Below are positions 25,310 to 33,477 of a stretch of DNA of 64,000 nt, piece by piece. The notes below the pieces were generated by a model that saw only the letters and a list, made by a program, of their open reading frames with translations, searched no databases and had not been told where the DNA came from. The position numbers were made by a program, and so were the translations under genes. The DNA comes from CAMYLY01 sp036397755 (GTDB lineage: Bacteria > Gemmatimonadota > Gemmatimonadetes > Gemmatimonadales > GWC2-71-9), in contig DASWII010000072.1 in assembly GCA_036397755.1 (NCBI GenBank), positions 1 through 64,000 on the forward strand, read 5' to 3'. Every line of letters begins with the position of its first letter. Within the stretch, counting starts at the first letter, position 1.

Positions 25310-27115
25310 TCAGGTCACCGCCAGCTGCAATCGGTACAGCTCGCGGTAACGTCCGTCCGCCGCGACCAGCGCGTCGTGCGGACCCTCCTCCACGATGCGC
25401 CCCCGTTCCAGCACAATGATGCGATCGGCCCGGCGCACGGTGGAGAGTCGATGAGCAATCACCAGCACCGTGCGATCGACGAACAAGCGAGCGAGCGCCT
25501 CCTGCACCAGCTGCTCGGATGCCGCATCGAGATGCGCGGTGGCTTCGTCCAGAATCAGAATCGGCGGGTCGCGCAACAGCGCTCGCGCAATCGCGATGCG
25601 TTGCCGCTCGCCCCCCGACAGCCGATGGCCGCGCTCCCCGAGTCTCGTATCGTACCCCTGAGGGAGTTGCGCGATGAACGCGTGGGCGTTGGCGAGCCTG
25701 GCCGCCGCCACCACCTGAGCACGCGAGGCCGACCGCCACTCCCCGTAGGCGATGTTGGCTTCCACCGTATCGTTGAACACGACTGTTTCCTGGCTCACGA
25801 CCCCGATCGCCCTGCGCAGGGAGTCCCGGGTGAAGTGCGAGACCGGGACGTCGTCGACCAGCACCACCCCCCGCTGTGGCTCGATGAATCGTGGGAGGAG
25901 GTCCGCGAGCGTCGACTTTCCAGCTCCGGAGGGACCAACGAGCGCCACGACCTCCCCGCGCCCGATGCGCACGGTTACGTCGCGCAGCACCCAGTCCTCC
26001 CCCTCGTATGCAAACCATGCACCCCGCACCGCGAGGGTGCGTCGCAGCCCCGGGAACTCGGTCGCCGCTGGATCGTCCCGTTCCGGGGCCGGGAGATGCA
26101 TCAACGCGAAGATCCGTTCCGCCGCCGCCGCCGCCTGGGCCACGAGCGCCGGGTACTGCGCGAGCTTCTTCACCGGTGAGAGTACGCGCAGGGACACGAC
26201 CACGAAGGCGACGAGGACCTCCGGCCGAAGCGCTCCGCCACCGACCCACGACGTGCCGGCCGCGAGGAGCAGGAGAATCGCCGCCGCTCCGAGGGTTTCA
26301 CTGACGGGGCCGGACAACATCGCGAATCGCTGTGCGTCGAGTGTGCGAGCCCGGTAGCGCCCCAGCGCCGCGCGGAACCGTTGTGACTCGTAGTCGGCGC
26401 CGGAATGCGCCCGGACTACCCGCGCCCCGTCCAGTGTCTCCACCAGCAGCGCACTGAGTTCCCCTCGCTCGGCGAACGCGGCCCGGGAGCTCCGCCGGAC
26501 GTTGCGCAGCACGGGACTGAGCAGCAGCACGACGACCGGTACGAGCGCCATCGTCACCACGGTGAGCCGGAGCGAGAGCGCGGCGAGTATCGCCACATAC
26601 ACCACGAGCAACCCCAGCTGCCGTACCGCCGTCACCGCCGAACTCCCAACCACACCGCTCACGTGCTCGACATCGGCGGTGACGGTGGCGATCACACCAC
26701 CCCGACGCGCCCCGATGACCACACCCAGTTGCGCAATTTGCAGTCGGTCGAACACGCCTTCTCGTAGATTGCTCGCGACGCCCTCCTGCACGACTCGGCC
26801 GAGGTACTCGCCGCCGACCTGCGCCGCGTTCTTGATCGCCACTCCACCCAGGATCAGGATCGCGACATTGAGGAGCGAGCGCCCCGGATCGGCGGTGTCG
26901 AGAAAGCCCCGCGTGACCCAGGCGAGCACCTGCTCGACGGCCGTGGGGACGTCCGCCCCCACCGCGGCGGCGCCGAACAGTACGCGCAGGAAGGGAATGA
27001 GGAGCGTGAGCACGAAGCCGTCGAGCACCGCGGCGATCGCCGCGGCAGCCGTCGCGGCCACGAGCAGGGTCCGATGGGGCGCGACGAGAGCGCCGAGGTG
27101 GCGGAGCGGCGTCAC
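25310..27115 (-). CDS. ABC exporter, MsbA-like half transporter
   Basis: 601 aa. About six membrane helices occupy the first 300 residues, fused to an ATPase domain. Walker A is GPSGAGKST (394-402), then VSQETV, signature LSGGE (499-503), Walker B ILILDE (519-524) and the switch AHRLST. The layout is that of lipid A or multidrug exporters working as homodimers. The GTG at 27115 follows the regulator's stop almost directly, and GTG 27124 inside that gene is also possible. Co-expression with the PorX-like regulator is likely. Confidence 0.9.
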   Translation of the reverse strand: MTPLRHLGALVAPHRTLLVAATAAAAIAAVLDGFVLTLLIPFLRVLFGAAAVGADVPTAVEQVLAWVTRGFLDTADPGRSLLNVAILILGGVAIKNAAQVGGEYLGRVVQEGVASNLREGVFDRLQIAQLGVVIGARRGGVIATVTADVEHVSGVVGSSAVTAVRQLGLLVVYVAILAALSLRLTVVTMALVPVVVLLLSPVLRNVRRSSRAAFAERGELSALLVETLDGARVVRAHSGADYESQRFRAALGRYRARTLDAQRFAMLSGPVSETLGAAAILLLLAAGTSWVGGGALRPEVLVAFVVVSLRVLSPVKKLAQYPALVAQAAAAAERIFALMHLPAPERDDPAATEFPGLRRTLAVRGAWFAYEGEDWVLRDVTVRIGRGEVVALVGPSGAGKSTLADLLPRFIEPQRGVVLVDDVPVSHFTRDSLRRAIGVVSQETVVFNDTVEANIAYGEWRSASRAQVVAAARLANAHAFIAQLPQGYDTRLGERGHRLSGGERQRIAIARALLRDPPILILDEATAHLDAASEQLVQEALARLFVDRTVLVIAHRLSTVRRADRIIVLERGRIVEEGPHDALVAADGRYRELYRLQLAVT

Positions 27116-27116
27116 G

Positions 27117-28679
27117 TCACGCACGGGGCGTGAGCAGCGCCACGGGCAAGATGACCTCCTCGGGAGAAATGCCGCCATGCAAGAACGATCCACGGTAACG
27201 CGCCTGATACTCGCGCAGCTTCGTCGGATACACGAAGAAGTGATCGCCCGCCGCGAGGAGCAGCCGCACCCCCAACCGCATCTTCGGCAGGCCCCACGCG
27301 CGCAGGTCCTGCACCTCGATGGCCGCCGACCGGTTCTCCGCGCGGAGATCCTCCCCGAACTTGTAGCGGAGGTTGGCCGTCGCGTCGCGCTTGGCGAACA
27401 CCGTGGCCGGCGTGCGACAGTGGATCGAGCCGTGATCGGTGGTGAGCAGCACCGGCACGCCGCGGCGTTCGGCTTCCTTGAGTGCACCGTACAGCGCGGA
27501 GTCCTGGAACCACGTCTTGGTGATCGCGCGCAACGCCGCGGAGTTCCTCGCCACCTCGTACAGCACCGGGTTCTCGGCTCGGCCGTGGGTAAGCTGATCA
27601 ATGAAGTTGAACACAAGGGCGGTGGCGCCGTCCCGGGACAAGTAACCGGGAATCCGACGCAACAAGCTCTCGGCTTCCGACGCCGACGCGACCTTCTCGT
27701 ACTGCGTCGGCACCGTGCCGCCCATGAGGTCGCGCATCTGCTCGGCGAAGAGCTCGGCCTCATGCGCGTTCAGGCTCTCGTCGTCGTGCTCACCCCACCA
27801 TTCGGGATGACGCGCCTGAATCTCAAGCGGGTAGAGCCCGCTGAAGATGGCGTTCCGTGAGAACGGCGTGGCGCTGGGCACGATGCTGTAGTAGTGCGAC
27901 TCCTCGAGGTCGAACAGCTGCGTCACGGCCGGCTTCATCAACTCCCATTGATCGAGCCGCAGACAATCCACCACGACGAACATCACCCGCCGATGCGCCC
28001 GCAGGAGCGGCACGAGAAACTCGGAGCACACGTCGACCGACAACGGGGGGCGGTCGCCACCGGGGTTCGCGAGCCAGTTGGGATATTGCGCCGCGAAAAA
28101 CTCGGCGAAATCCGCATGCAAGCTCCGCTCGAACGCGTGCAGAGCATCCTTGAGCCCACTCTCGTCGCTCGGCCCCAATCTGGCGTCCCAGTGATACATC
28201 TCGACCACCAGGTCGATCCACTCGCGCCATCCGAGCCGGTCGCCACGCCGCTGCTCCAGCTCCCGAAACCGAATGACGAAATCGCGCGCCAGCCGCTGCT
28301 GCCGGATCCGATCCCCTTCCAGCAGTTTCGTCACGACCGAGAGGACCTGCCGCGGGTTGACCGGCTTGACCAGATAATCGTCCAGCTCGATCCCGATGGC
28401 CTCCTGCATGGTACCGGCTTCCTCGCTCTTCGTCACCATCACAATCGGGACCGCCGAGTCGACGGCCCGGATGCTCGCCACGAGCTCGAGTCCTTGCCGG
28501 CCCGGCATTTGTTCGTCCAGGAGGATCACGCCGTACGCCCGGCGCTGGAGCAAGGCCAGCGCGTCGTCCCCTTGCGCCGCTTGTTCTACCTCATACCCGT
28601 GCTCCTGGAGGAACAGCACGTGCGCGGCCAGGGATTCGACTTCGTCGTCCACCCACAGGACGGTCTTGGGGCGCGGCAT
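27117..28679 (-). CDS. PorX-like response regulator with PglZ/alkaline-phosphatase domain
   Basis: 520 aa from ATG 28679, the size of PorX (518 aa in Porphyromonas). The receiver domain (5-120) has Asp11-Asp12, phospho-acceptor Asp55, Thr83 and Lys105. A helical linker follows. The C-terminal alkaline-phosphatase-superfamily (PglZ) domain shows VVVDCLRLDQ (Asp238), ATPFSRNAIFSG (Thr271, nucleophile position), FIDQLTH (Asp361, His365) and TTDHGSIHC (Asp415, His416, His420), a full two-metal site. In Bacteroidota PorX controls type IX secretion and cleaves oligonucleotides. No cognate histidine kinase or T9SS gene is in the window. Confidence 0.9.
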   Translation of the reverse strand: MPRPKTVLWVDDEVESLAAHVLFLQEHGYEVEQAAQGDDALALLQRRAYGVILLDEQMPGRQGLELVASIRAVDSAVPIVMVTKSEEAGTMQEAIGIELDDYLVKPVNPRQVLSVVTKLLEGDRIRQQRLARDFVIRFRELEQRRGDRLGWREWIDLVVEMYHWDARLGPSDESGLKDALHAFERSLHADFAEFFAAQYPNWLANPGGDRPPLSVDVCSEFLVPLLRAHRRVMFVVVDCLRLDQWELMKPAVTQLFDLEESHYYSIVPSATPFSRNAIFSGLYPLEIQARHPEWWGEHDDESLNAHEAELFAEQMRDLMGGTVPTQYEKVASASEAESLLRRIPGYLSRDGATALVFNFIDQLTHGRAENPVLYEVARNSAALRAITKTWFQDSALYGALKEAERRGVPVLLTTDHGSIHCRTPATVFAKRDATANLRYKFGEDLRAENRSAAIEVQDLRAWGLPKMRLGVRLLLAAGDHFFVYPTKLREYQARYRGSFLHGGISPEEVILPVALLTPRA

Positions 28680-28812
28680 ACACTCTCGAGGCTGAGGCAC
28701 GTCCGGGAACATCTCGTGGCCGGAGCCACTGCGGTAAAGCTACCACGCGGCCCCACACACCCGCGAACGGTCGACCTGGCCGATCACCCACTGAACCCGT
28801 AGTTTCGGCCCG

Positions 28813-29232
28813 ATGCCTCATCTGGAAGACCGCGTGACTGGCCGTCTCCTTGAAGCCGAAACCGAACTGCTCGCGCAACTCGCCGGCGCGCCACGGGGCC
28901 CCCGACAGGACGGGACCTTCGCCGTGTGGCTGCTGTTCCGCTACTGCGACGGGCTCCTGCCGCCGGCCCCGCTCTCCGACCGGATCGCGCGGCGGAGACT
29001 GGAGCAACTGGAGCGCCGGTTGAGCAGCCTGTCCATGCCCGCAGCGCTCCGTCGCGGCGTCAGCGGCGCGTTCCGTGAATTGCGCGACTCACAGGCCGAC
29101 GCCATCGCACTCGCTCTGCGTCAGCTCGTCGCGCCGTCACGGGAGGCTCTCGGTACGGCGGTCGGGACCGTCGTGGCTCAGGCCGCTCGCTTGGCCCGAG
29201 ACCCCGACCCCCACGCACGAACCACCCCGTGA
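28813..29232 (+). CDS. Hypothetical helical protein coupled to a DnaB-like ATPase
   Basis: 139 aa, not recognised. It is rich in Leu, Ala and Arg, almost entirely helical by composition, with no Cys pair, signal peptide or membrane segment. The stop overlaps the GTG of the next gene (GTGA), so the two are translationally coupled and probably act together. A 133-bp gap separates it from the divergent PorX-like gene. Confidence 0.65.
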   Translation: MPHLEDRVTGRLLEAETELLAQLAGAPRGPRQDGTFAVWLLFRYCDGLLPPAPLSDRIARRRLEQLERRLSSLSMPAALRRGVSGAFRELRDSQADAIALALRQLVAPSREALGTAVGTVVAQAARLARDPDPHARTTP

Positions 29233-30092
29233 AACCCGCCGACCGCGTACCCCGCGATTCGCTCACCCACCTCGTGCGCCAGGTGGACTCGCTCCCCCGT
29301 GGTGATGTGGCACCGGACACGGTCCCGTCGGGATTTCCCTCGCTCGACAAGTTGCTCGGCGGCGGATTCCGCCAGCGGGATCTCGTGGTGATGGGCGGCG
29401 ACGTGGGCGTCGGCAAGTCCGCGCTGGCGTTGGCCATCGGCGTACGCGTGGCCGCAGCCGGGTATCGAGTCGGGTATTTCTCCGGTGAAATGGACGAAGA
29501 CCGGCTGCTCGAACGCGCCGTCGCCATCGAGTCACGGGTCACGATCGACGACATGCGCCAAGCCAAGCTCAGCGACCAGGCGCGCTCTGCGCTGGGTGCC
29601 GCCGCTCTCAGACTCCGCGACATTCCTCTCAGGATCTTCCCGATGGTTGGGCGCCAGTTCGACGAGGTGCTCGCCCCGGCGTGGGACGATGCACCCGCGC
29701 TCATCGTGGTCGACTACGTCCAATTGCTCCCTCCACCGACCAGCCGGATGACGCAGGAGGAGGACGCGGCTGCCACGATCCGGGCCCTGAAGGCTCTGGC
29801 CCTGGATCGCCACATCGCCTGCCTCGCCGTCGCCCAGCTCCCGCGTCATGCATCCGACCGGGAGGATCCTCGGCCCACCCTCGACGACTTCGGGACGCTC
29901 GGAGCGGTCAAACAGCACGCGGACGTGGCCCTGGGCCTCTATCGCGAGGAGATGTACAACGCCGAAGGGGGCGTCGAAGGGGCGACCGAGCTCATCGTCG
30001 CCAAGAACCGGAACGGCCCGACCGGTTACATCGATCTCTACTTTTACCAGCACTGCATGCGCTTCGAGGACATGCTGGATCCGGAGGCGTAG
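29229..30092 (+). CDS. DnaB-C-like RecA-fold ATPase lacking the helicase N-domain
   Basis: 287 aa. It resembles the C-terminal ATPase domain of replicative helicase DnaB: a PSGFPSLDKLLGGGF lead-in, Walker A GGDVGVGKS (56-64), a YFSGEMDEDRL segment, Walker B LIVVDYVQLL (Asp162) and the C-terminal KNRNGPTGYIDL hairpin. The DnaB N-terminal primase-interacting domain and linker are absent, and the protein is far shorter than the roughly 450 aa of DnaB. It is therefore a paralog, not the replicative helicase. DNA binding or remodelling is inferred. The upstream partner gene overlaps it. Confidence 0.82.
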   Translation: MKPADRVPRDSLTHLVRQVDSLPRGDVAPDTVPSGFPSLDKLLGGGFRQRDLVVMGGDVGVGKSALALAIGVRVAAAGYRVGYFSGEMDEDRLLERAVAIESRVTIDDMRQAKLSDQARSALGAAALRLRDIPLRIFPMVGRQFDEVLAPAWDDAPALIVVDYVQLLPPPTSRMTQEEDAAATIRALKALALDRHIACLAVAQLPRHASDREDPRPTLDDFGTLGAVKQHADVALGLYREEMYNAEGGVEGATELIVAKNRNGPTGYIDLYFYQHCMRFEDMLDPEA

Positions 30093-30095
30093 GTC

Positions 30096-30479
30096 CTAGG
30101 GCACCACCGCCTCCGCCTCGATCTCCACCAGCATCGCCGGATCGATCAGGGCCGAGACTTCGACCATGGTGGTCGCGGGTCGCACGTCGCCAAACGCTTC
30201 CCGGTGGGCTCGGCCGACGGCCTCCCAATGCTCGATGTTGGTGACGTACATGCGCGTGCGCACCACGTCGGCGAGCGAGGCACCGGCGCGCTCGAGCGCG
30301 ACGCGGATGTTGGCGAGCGCCTGGGTCGCCTGCCGGTACGGGTCGCCGGCGCCCACCACGCGCCCCTCCGCATCCGTGGCGGTGGTGCCTGACACGAACA
30401 GCGCCTGGCCCACGCGCACCACCCGCGCGTAGCCGACGATGGATTCCCACGGGGTGCCGGACTGAAACGTCTCACGCAT
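30096..30479 (-). CDS. RidA family (YjgF/YER057c) protein
   Basis: 127 aa. The conserved core VSGTTATDAEG, ANIRVALERAGASLADVVRTRMYVTN and PATTMVEVSAL is present, including the Arg that binds carboxylates in deaminases of reactive enamines/imines. ATG 30479 is preferred because a near-ideal GGAGGTG stands six bases upstream; the upstream GTG at 30488 would put that sequence on top of the start. It overlaps the end of the EamA gene. Confidence 0.92.
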   Translation of the reverse strand: MRETFQSGTPWESIVGYARVVRVGQALFVSGTTATDAEGRVVGAGDPYRQATQALANIRVALERAGASLADVVRTRMYVTNIEHWEAVGRAHREAFGDVRPATTMVEVSALIDPAMLVEIEAEAVVP

Positions 30480-31392
30480 GGCGCCCACCTCCGGATCGCG
30501 CCAAGCGCCGCGCCGCCGATCGTTCGGCCTGTCGCACCCAGATCACCGACCCGATCACCACCGCCATCGCCGCGACGCGGTCCACGGACAGACGCTCGTC
30601 GAGCACCAGCCACCCCAGCAGGACCGCGACACACGTGTTCACGTACACGTGCGTCCCCAGGAACGTCGGCTGCGCGTGCTTGAGCAAGTAGACGTAGCTG
30701 GTGTAGGCGACGATGGATCCGAACAGGATGAGGTACGCCACCGCCAGCAGCCCGGCGCGAGAGAACTCGAAGCGCGCCGCCTCGCCGGTGACGACACCCG
30801 TCACCGCCAGCACGGCGCCGCCGACGCACATTTGCAGCGCCGCGTGCACGTACGGGCCCGTCTCCACCGGGTGGCGTTTCGAGTAGATCGACCCGGCCGC
30901 CCAGGAAAACGTGGCCGCGAGCAGGGCGAGCGCCGGCCAGACGCCCGCGGCCTGCAGGGTCGTCCCGTCTCCCAACGCGAGCCACACGGCCCCCGCGAAA
31001 CCGACGCCCAACCCAACAAACTGCTGCGGGGTGGGCCGCCGCTCACTGCCCGGTATGACGGCGTCGAGCAGCGCCATCCACAAGGCGCCCGTCATCACCA
31101 GCACTGCTGCCAGGCCGGACTCGATGTACTGCTCCGACCAGATCACCAACCCGTTGCCGACGCTGAGCAACATCACCCCGACCACGGCCGCCGTGCGCCA
31201 ATCGCGCGGACGCCGCGGGAACGGCTTCCTGAGGAGCAGTGCCACGACCAGTAGGAGCAACCCGGCGGTCAGAAACCGGGTGCCGCCGAACAGCGCCGGC
31301 GGCAAATGCTGAACGCCGATGCGAATGGCGAGATAGGTGGAGCCCCACACGAGGCTCACGATCACGTAGGCAAGGATGACGGGCGCCGGCAC
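30472..31392 (-). CDS. EamA/DMT family transporter
   Basis: 306 aa with about ten membrane helices arranged as two five-helix EamA repeats. The N-terminal motif VWGSTYLAIRIGV and the second-repeat FGSIVAYTSYVYLL are typical of the RhaT/YdcZ-type drug/metabolite exporters. Substrate unknown. A basic, partly repetitive tail (RQAERSAARRLARSGGG) ends the protein. It is translated into the RidA gene, with an 8-bp overlap. Confidence 0.9.
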   Translation of the reverse strand: MPAPVILAYVIVSLVWGSTYLAIRIGVQHLPPALFGGTRFLTAGLLLLVVALLLRKPFPRRPRDWRTAAVVGVMLLSVGNGLVIWSEQYIESGLAAVLVMTGALWMALLDAVIPGSERRPTPQQFVGLGVGFAGAVWLALGDGTTLQAAGVWPALALLAATFSWAAGSIYSKRHPVETGPYVHAALQMCVGGAVLAVTGVVTGEAARFEFSRAGLLAVAYLILFGSIVAYTSYVYLLKHAQPTFLGTHVYVNTCVAVLLGWLVLDERLSVDRVAAMAVVIGSVIWVRQAERSAARRLARSGGGRHA

Positions 31393-31476
31393 GTTGGCAC
31401 AAACATAGTTGAGCCTTCAACCCGCGCGTATATTTCTTGTTTGGGTTCCATCACTTGGGTTCCGTCGGATGGGTGT

Positions 31477-32226
31477 ATGGCCGGTCATAGCAAGTGGAAG
31501 CAGATCAAGCACAAGAAGGCCGCCACCGATGCCAAGCGCGGCGCGGCGTTCACCAAGCTCATCAAGGAGATCACGGTCGCCGCGCGACAGGGCGGAGGCG
31601 ACCCGGCCGCCAACGCACGACTACGCACGGCCGTCGACGCGGCGCGTTCGGCCAACATGCCGTCCGAGAACATCGAGCGTGCGATCAAGAAAGGCACCGG
31701 CGAACTGGCGGGCGTGAGTTACGAGGAGGCGACGTACGAAGGGTACGGACCGGGCGGCGCCGCCATCATCGTGCTGGTGACCACCGACAATCTCAATCGA
31801 ACCGTGGCCGAGCTCAGACACGCGTTCTCAAAGCACGGGGGCAGCTTGAGCGAGCCGAATGCGGTCGCGTGGCAGTTCACCAAGCGCGGGCAGATCGAGC
31901 TCGATGCGACGGTCATCTCCGAGGAACAGGCGCTGGAGGCGGCGCTCGAGTGCGGCGCGGACGACATGACCTCCGAGGACGATCGCCACCTCATCACGAC
32001 CAAGCCGGAGCAATTGCATGCGGTGCGGGAGGCTCTCACCGCGCGCGGTCTCCAGCCGCTGGAAGCCGAGCTCGCCTTGCTGCCGAACGTGACCGTGCAG
32101 GTATCCGGCGAGGACGCCGTTCGGCTCGTGAAATTGGTCAATACCCTGGACGACCACGACGACGTGGCCAAGGTGTTCAGCAACTTCGACGTCGACGCGG
32201 AGACACTGGCAGCGGTGAACGGGTGA
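31477..32226 (+). CDS. yebC: YebC/PmpR family translational/transcriptional regulator
   Basis: 249 aa. The start MAGHSKWKQIKHKKAATDAK is the family hallmark, followed by ARLRTAVDAARSANMPSENIERAIKKGTG. YebC proteins help ribosomes through difficult sequences such as proline stretches, and some are reported as transcription factors. Proximity to ruvC is a common arrangement. It heads the long plus-strand gene train. A TTGAGC/TATTTC pair at about 31409-31436 might be the promoter, but the fit is poor. Confidence 0.95.
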   Translation: MAGHSKWKQIKHKKAATDAKRGAAFTKLIKEITVAARQGGGDPAANARLRTAVDAARSANMPSENIERAIKKGTGELAGVSYEEATYEGYGPGGAAIIVLVTTDNLNRTVAELRHAFSKHGGSLSEPNAVAWQFTKRGQIELDATVISEEQALEAALECGADDMTSEDDRHLITTKPEQLHAVREALTARGLQPLEAELALLPNVTVQVSGEDAVRLVKLVNTLDDHDDVAKVFSNFDVDAETLAAVNG

Positions 32227-32711
32227 CCGTTCGCGTGCTCGGCATCGACCCCGGCACCGCGGTGACGGGATACGGGATCGTCGAGCCCGCTCACGAGCGG
32301 CCGGGGCATCTCGTGGAGTGCGGGGTCATCCGTACCAACCCTCGGCAACCGCTGTGGCACCGGCTCGACGCCCTGTACCAGGGGGTGCGCGCGCTCATCG
32401 AGCATCATGAGCCCACGGCGCTCGCCTTGGAAACCGTATTTTACGACAAGAACGTGCGGACGACCGTCACCCTGGGCCACGCGCGGGGCGTGGTGCTGCT
32501 GGCCGCCGCGCAGGCGGGTCTGGACATAGCGGAGTTCCCGCCGGCCACGATCAAGAAAAACGTGGTCGGCACTGGTGGGGCCGCGAAGGCGCAGGTCGGA
32601 TACATGGTGAAGCATCTCCTCAACCTGCGGGAAGCACCGAAGCCCGCGGACGCCGCCGACGGCGTCGCCGTCGCGCTGACGTATCTGCTCACACGGAGGG
32701 ACCGCCCGTGA
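32223..32711 (+). CDS. ruvC: Holliday junction resolvase RuvC
   Basis: 162 aa. The four catalytic acidic residues are in place: Asp9 (GIDPGTAVTGYG), Glu70 (ALETVFYDKN), Asp143 and Asp146 (DAADGVAVAL). RuvC cuts Holliday junctions held by RuvAB. GTG 32223 overlaps the yebC stop by four bases and the stop overlaps ruvA. Confidence 0.95.
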   Translation: MTVRVLGIDPGTAVTGYGIVEPAHERPGHLVECGVIRTNPRQPLWHRLDALYQGVRALIEHHEPTALALETVFYDKNVRTTVTLGHARGVVLLAAAQAGLDIAEFPPATIKKNVVGTGGAAKAQVGYMVKHLLNLREAPKPADAADGVAVALTYLLTRRDRP

Positions 32712-33301
32712 TCGCCGCGGTCCATGGGACGCTCCTGCGCAAGAGCGGCGATCGCGTGGTCGTCGAGACCGCGGGTGGTGTGTGCTACGAGATCGCGGTG
32801 CCGCTAGGCGTCCTCGAGCGGATGCCGGCCGAGGGCCTCGCGGTGGGGCTGCGCACCGTGCTCGTGGTGCGCGAGGACGGCTGGGCGCTCTACGGCTTCG
32901 ACGAGGAGGTGGAGCGCACCGTGTTTCAGCGGCTGTTGGGTGCGACGGGCGTCGGCCCGAGGCTGGCGCTGGCGCTCATGTCCACGTTGGGCGGAGCGCG
33001 GGTCGTGCGATCGATCAAGGACAACGACCTCGCGGCCTTGTGTACCGTGCCCGGGGTCGGCAAGAAGACGGCGGAGCGCATGGTCGTGGAGTTGAAGGAC
33101 CGCTTCAAGGAACTCGCGGTGGAGGGTGCGGTCGTGGCCGCGCAGGCACCGGCCGAGCAGGCCGTGCAGGCCCTCACGAATCTGGGGTACAATGCGGCCG
33201 ACGCCGATCGCGCCGTTCGACAGTTCCTCGCACAGCATGATGGTGCGGAGGCGGTTGACCTGATTCGCGGAGCGCTGCAACTGTTAACCAAGACGAGGTG
33301 A
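32708..33301 (+). CDS. ruvA: Holliday junction helicase subunit RuvA
   Basis: 197 aa. Domain I (OB fold) starts IAAVHGTLLRKSGDRVVVET. The two helix-hairpin-helix units follow (LLGATGVGPRLALALM and LCTVPGVGKKTAERMVVELKD). Domain III at the C-terminus, which contacts RuvB, contains QALTNLGYNAADADRAV. RuvA tetramers bind the four-way junction. GTG start in a GTGA overlap with ruvC. Confidence 0.96.
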   Translation: MIAAVHGTLLRKSGDRVVVETAGGVCYEIAVPLGVLERMPAEGLAVGLRTVLVVREDGWALYGFDEEVERTVFQRLLGATGVGPRLALALMSTLGGARVVRSIKDNDLAALCTVPGVGKKTAERMVVELKDRFKELAVEGAVVAAQAPAEQAVQALTNLGYNAADADRAVRQFLAQHDGAEAVDLIRGALQLLTKTR

Positions 33302-33312
33302 CGCCGTAGCCC

Positions 33313-33477
33313 ATGACGACCGCCGAGTGGCTGTGCACGAAGTGCGGTGCGACGAACCGCAAGCTGGTGGTGGGAACGCCGCCTCAACTCGAGGATCGGT
33401 GCGTTTCCTGCCGCACCCGGCACGTCGTGCGCCCCGGCCGGCGGCCGGTGCGCTGGGAAGCGACCGTGAGCAAGTGA
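33313..33477 (+). CDS. 54-aa zinc-ribbon microprotein between ruvA and ruvB
   Basis: ATG 33313 opens a 54-residue frame that ends at TGA 33477, reading TAEWLCTKCGATNRKLV, then DRCVSCRTRHVVRPGRRPVRW. Two CxxC knuckles (Cys8/Cys11 and Cys31/Cys34) make a small zinc ribbon with a basic tail. The GTG of ruvB lies inside its last codons (GTGAGCAAGTGAAC), so the little gene appears translationally coupled to ruvB and is unlikely to be chance. I do not recognise a named family. Binding to nucleic acid or to the Ruv complex is only a guess from position and charge. Confidence 0.75.
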   Translation: MTTAEWLCTKCGATNRKLVVGTPPQLEDRCVSCRTRHVVRPGRRPVRWEATVSK

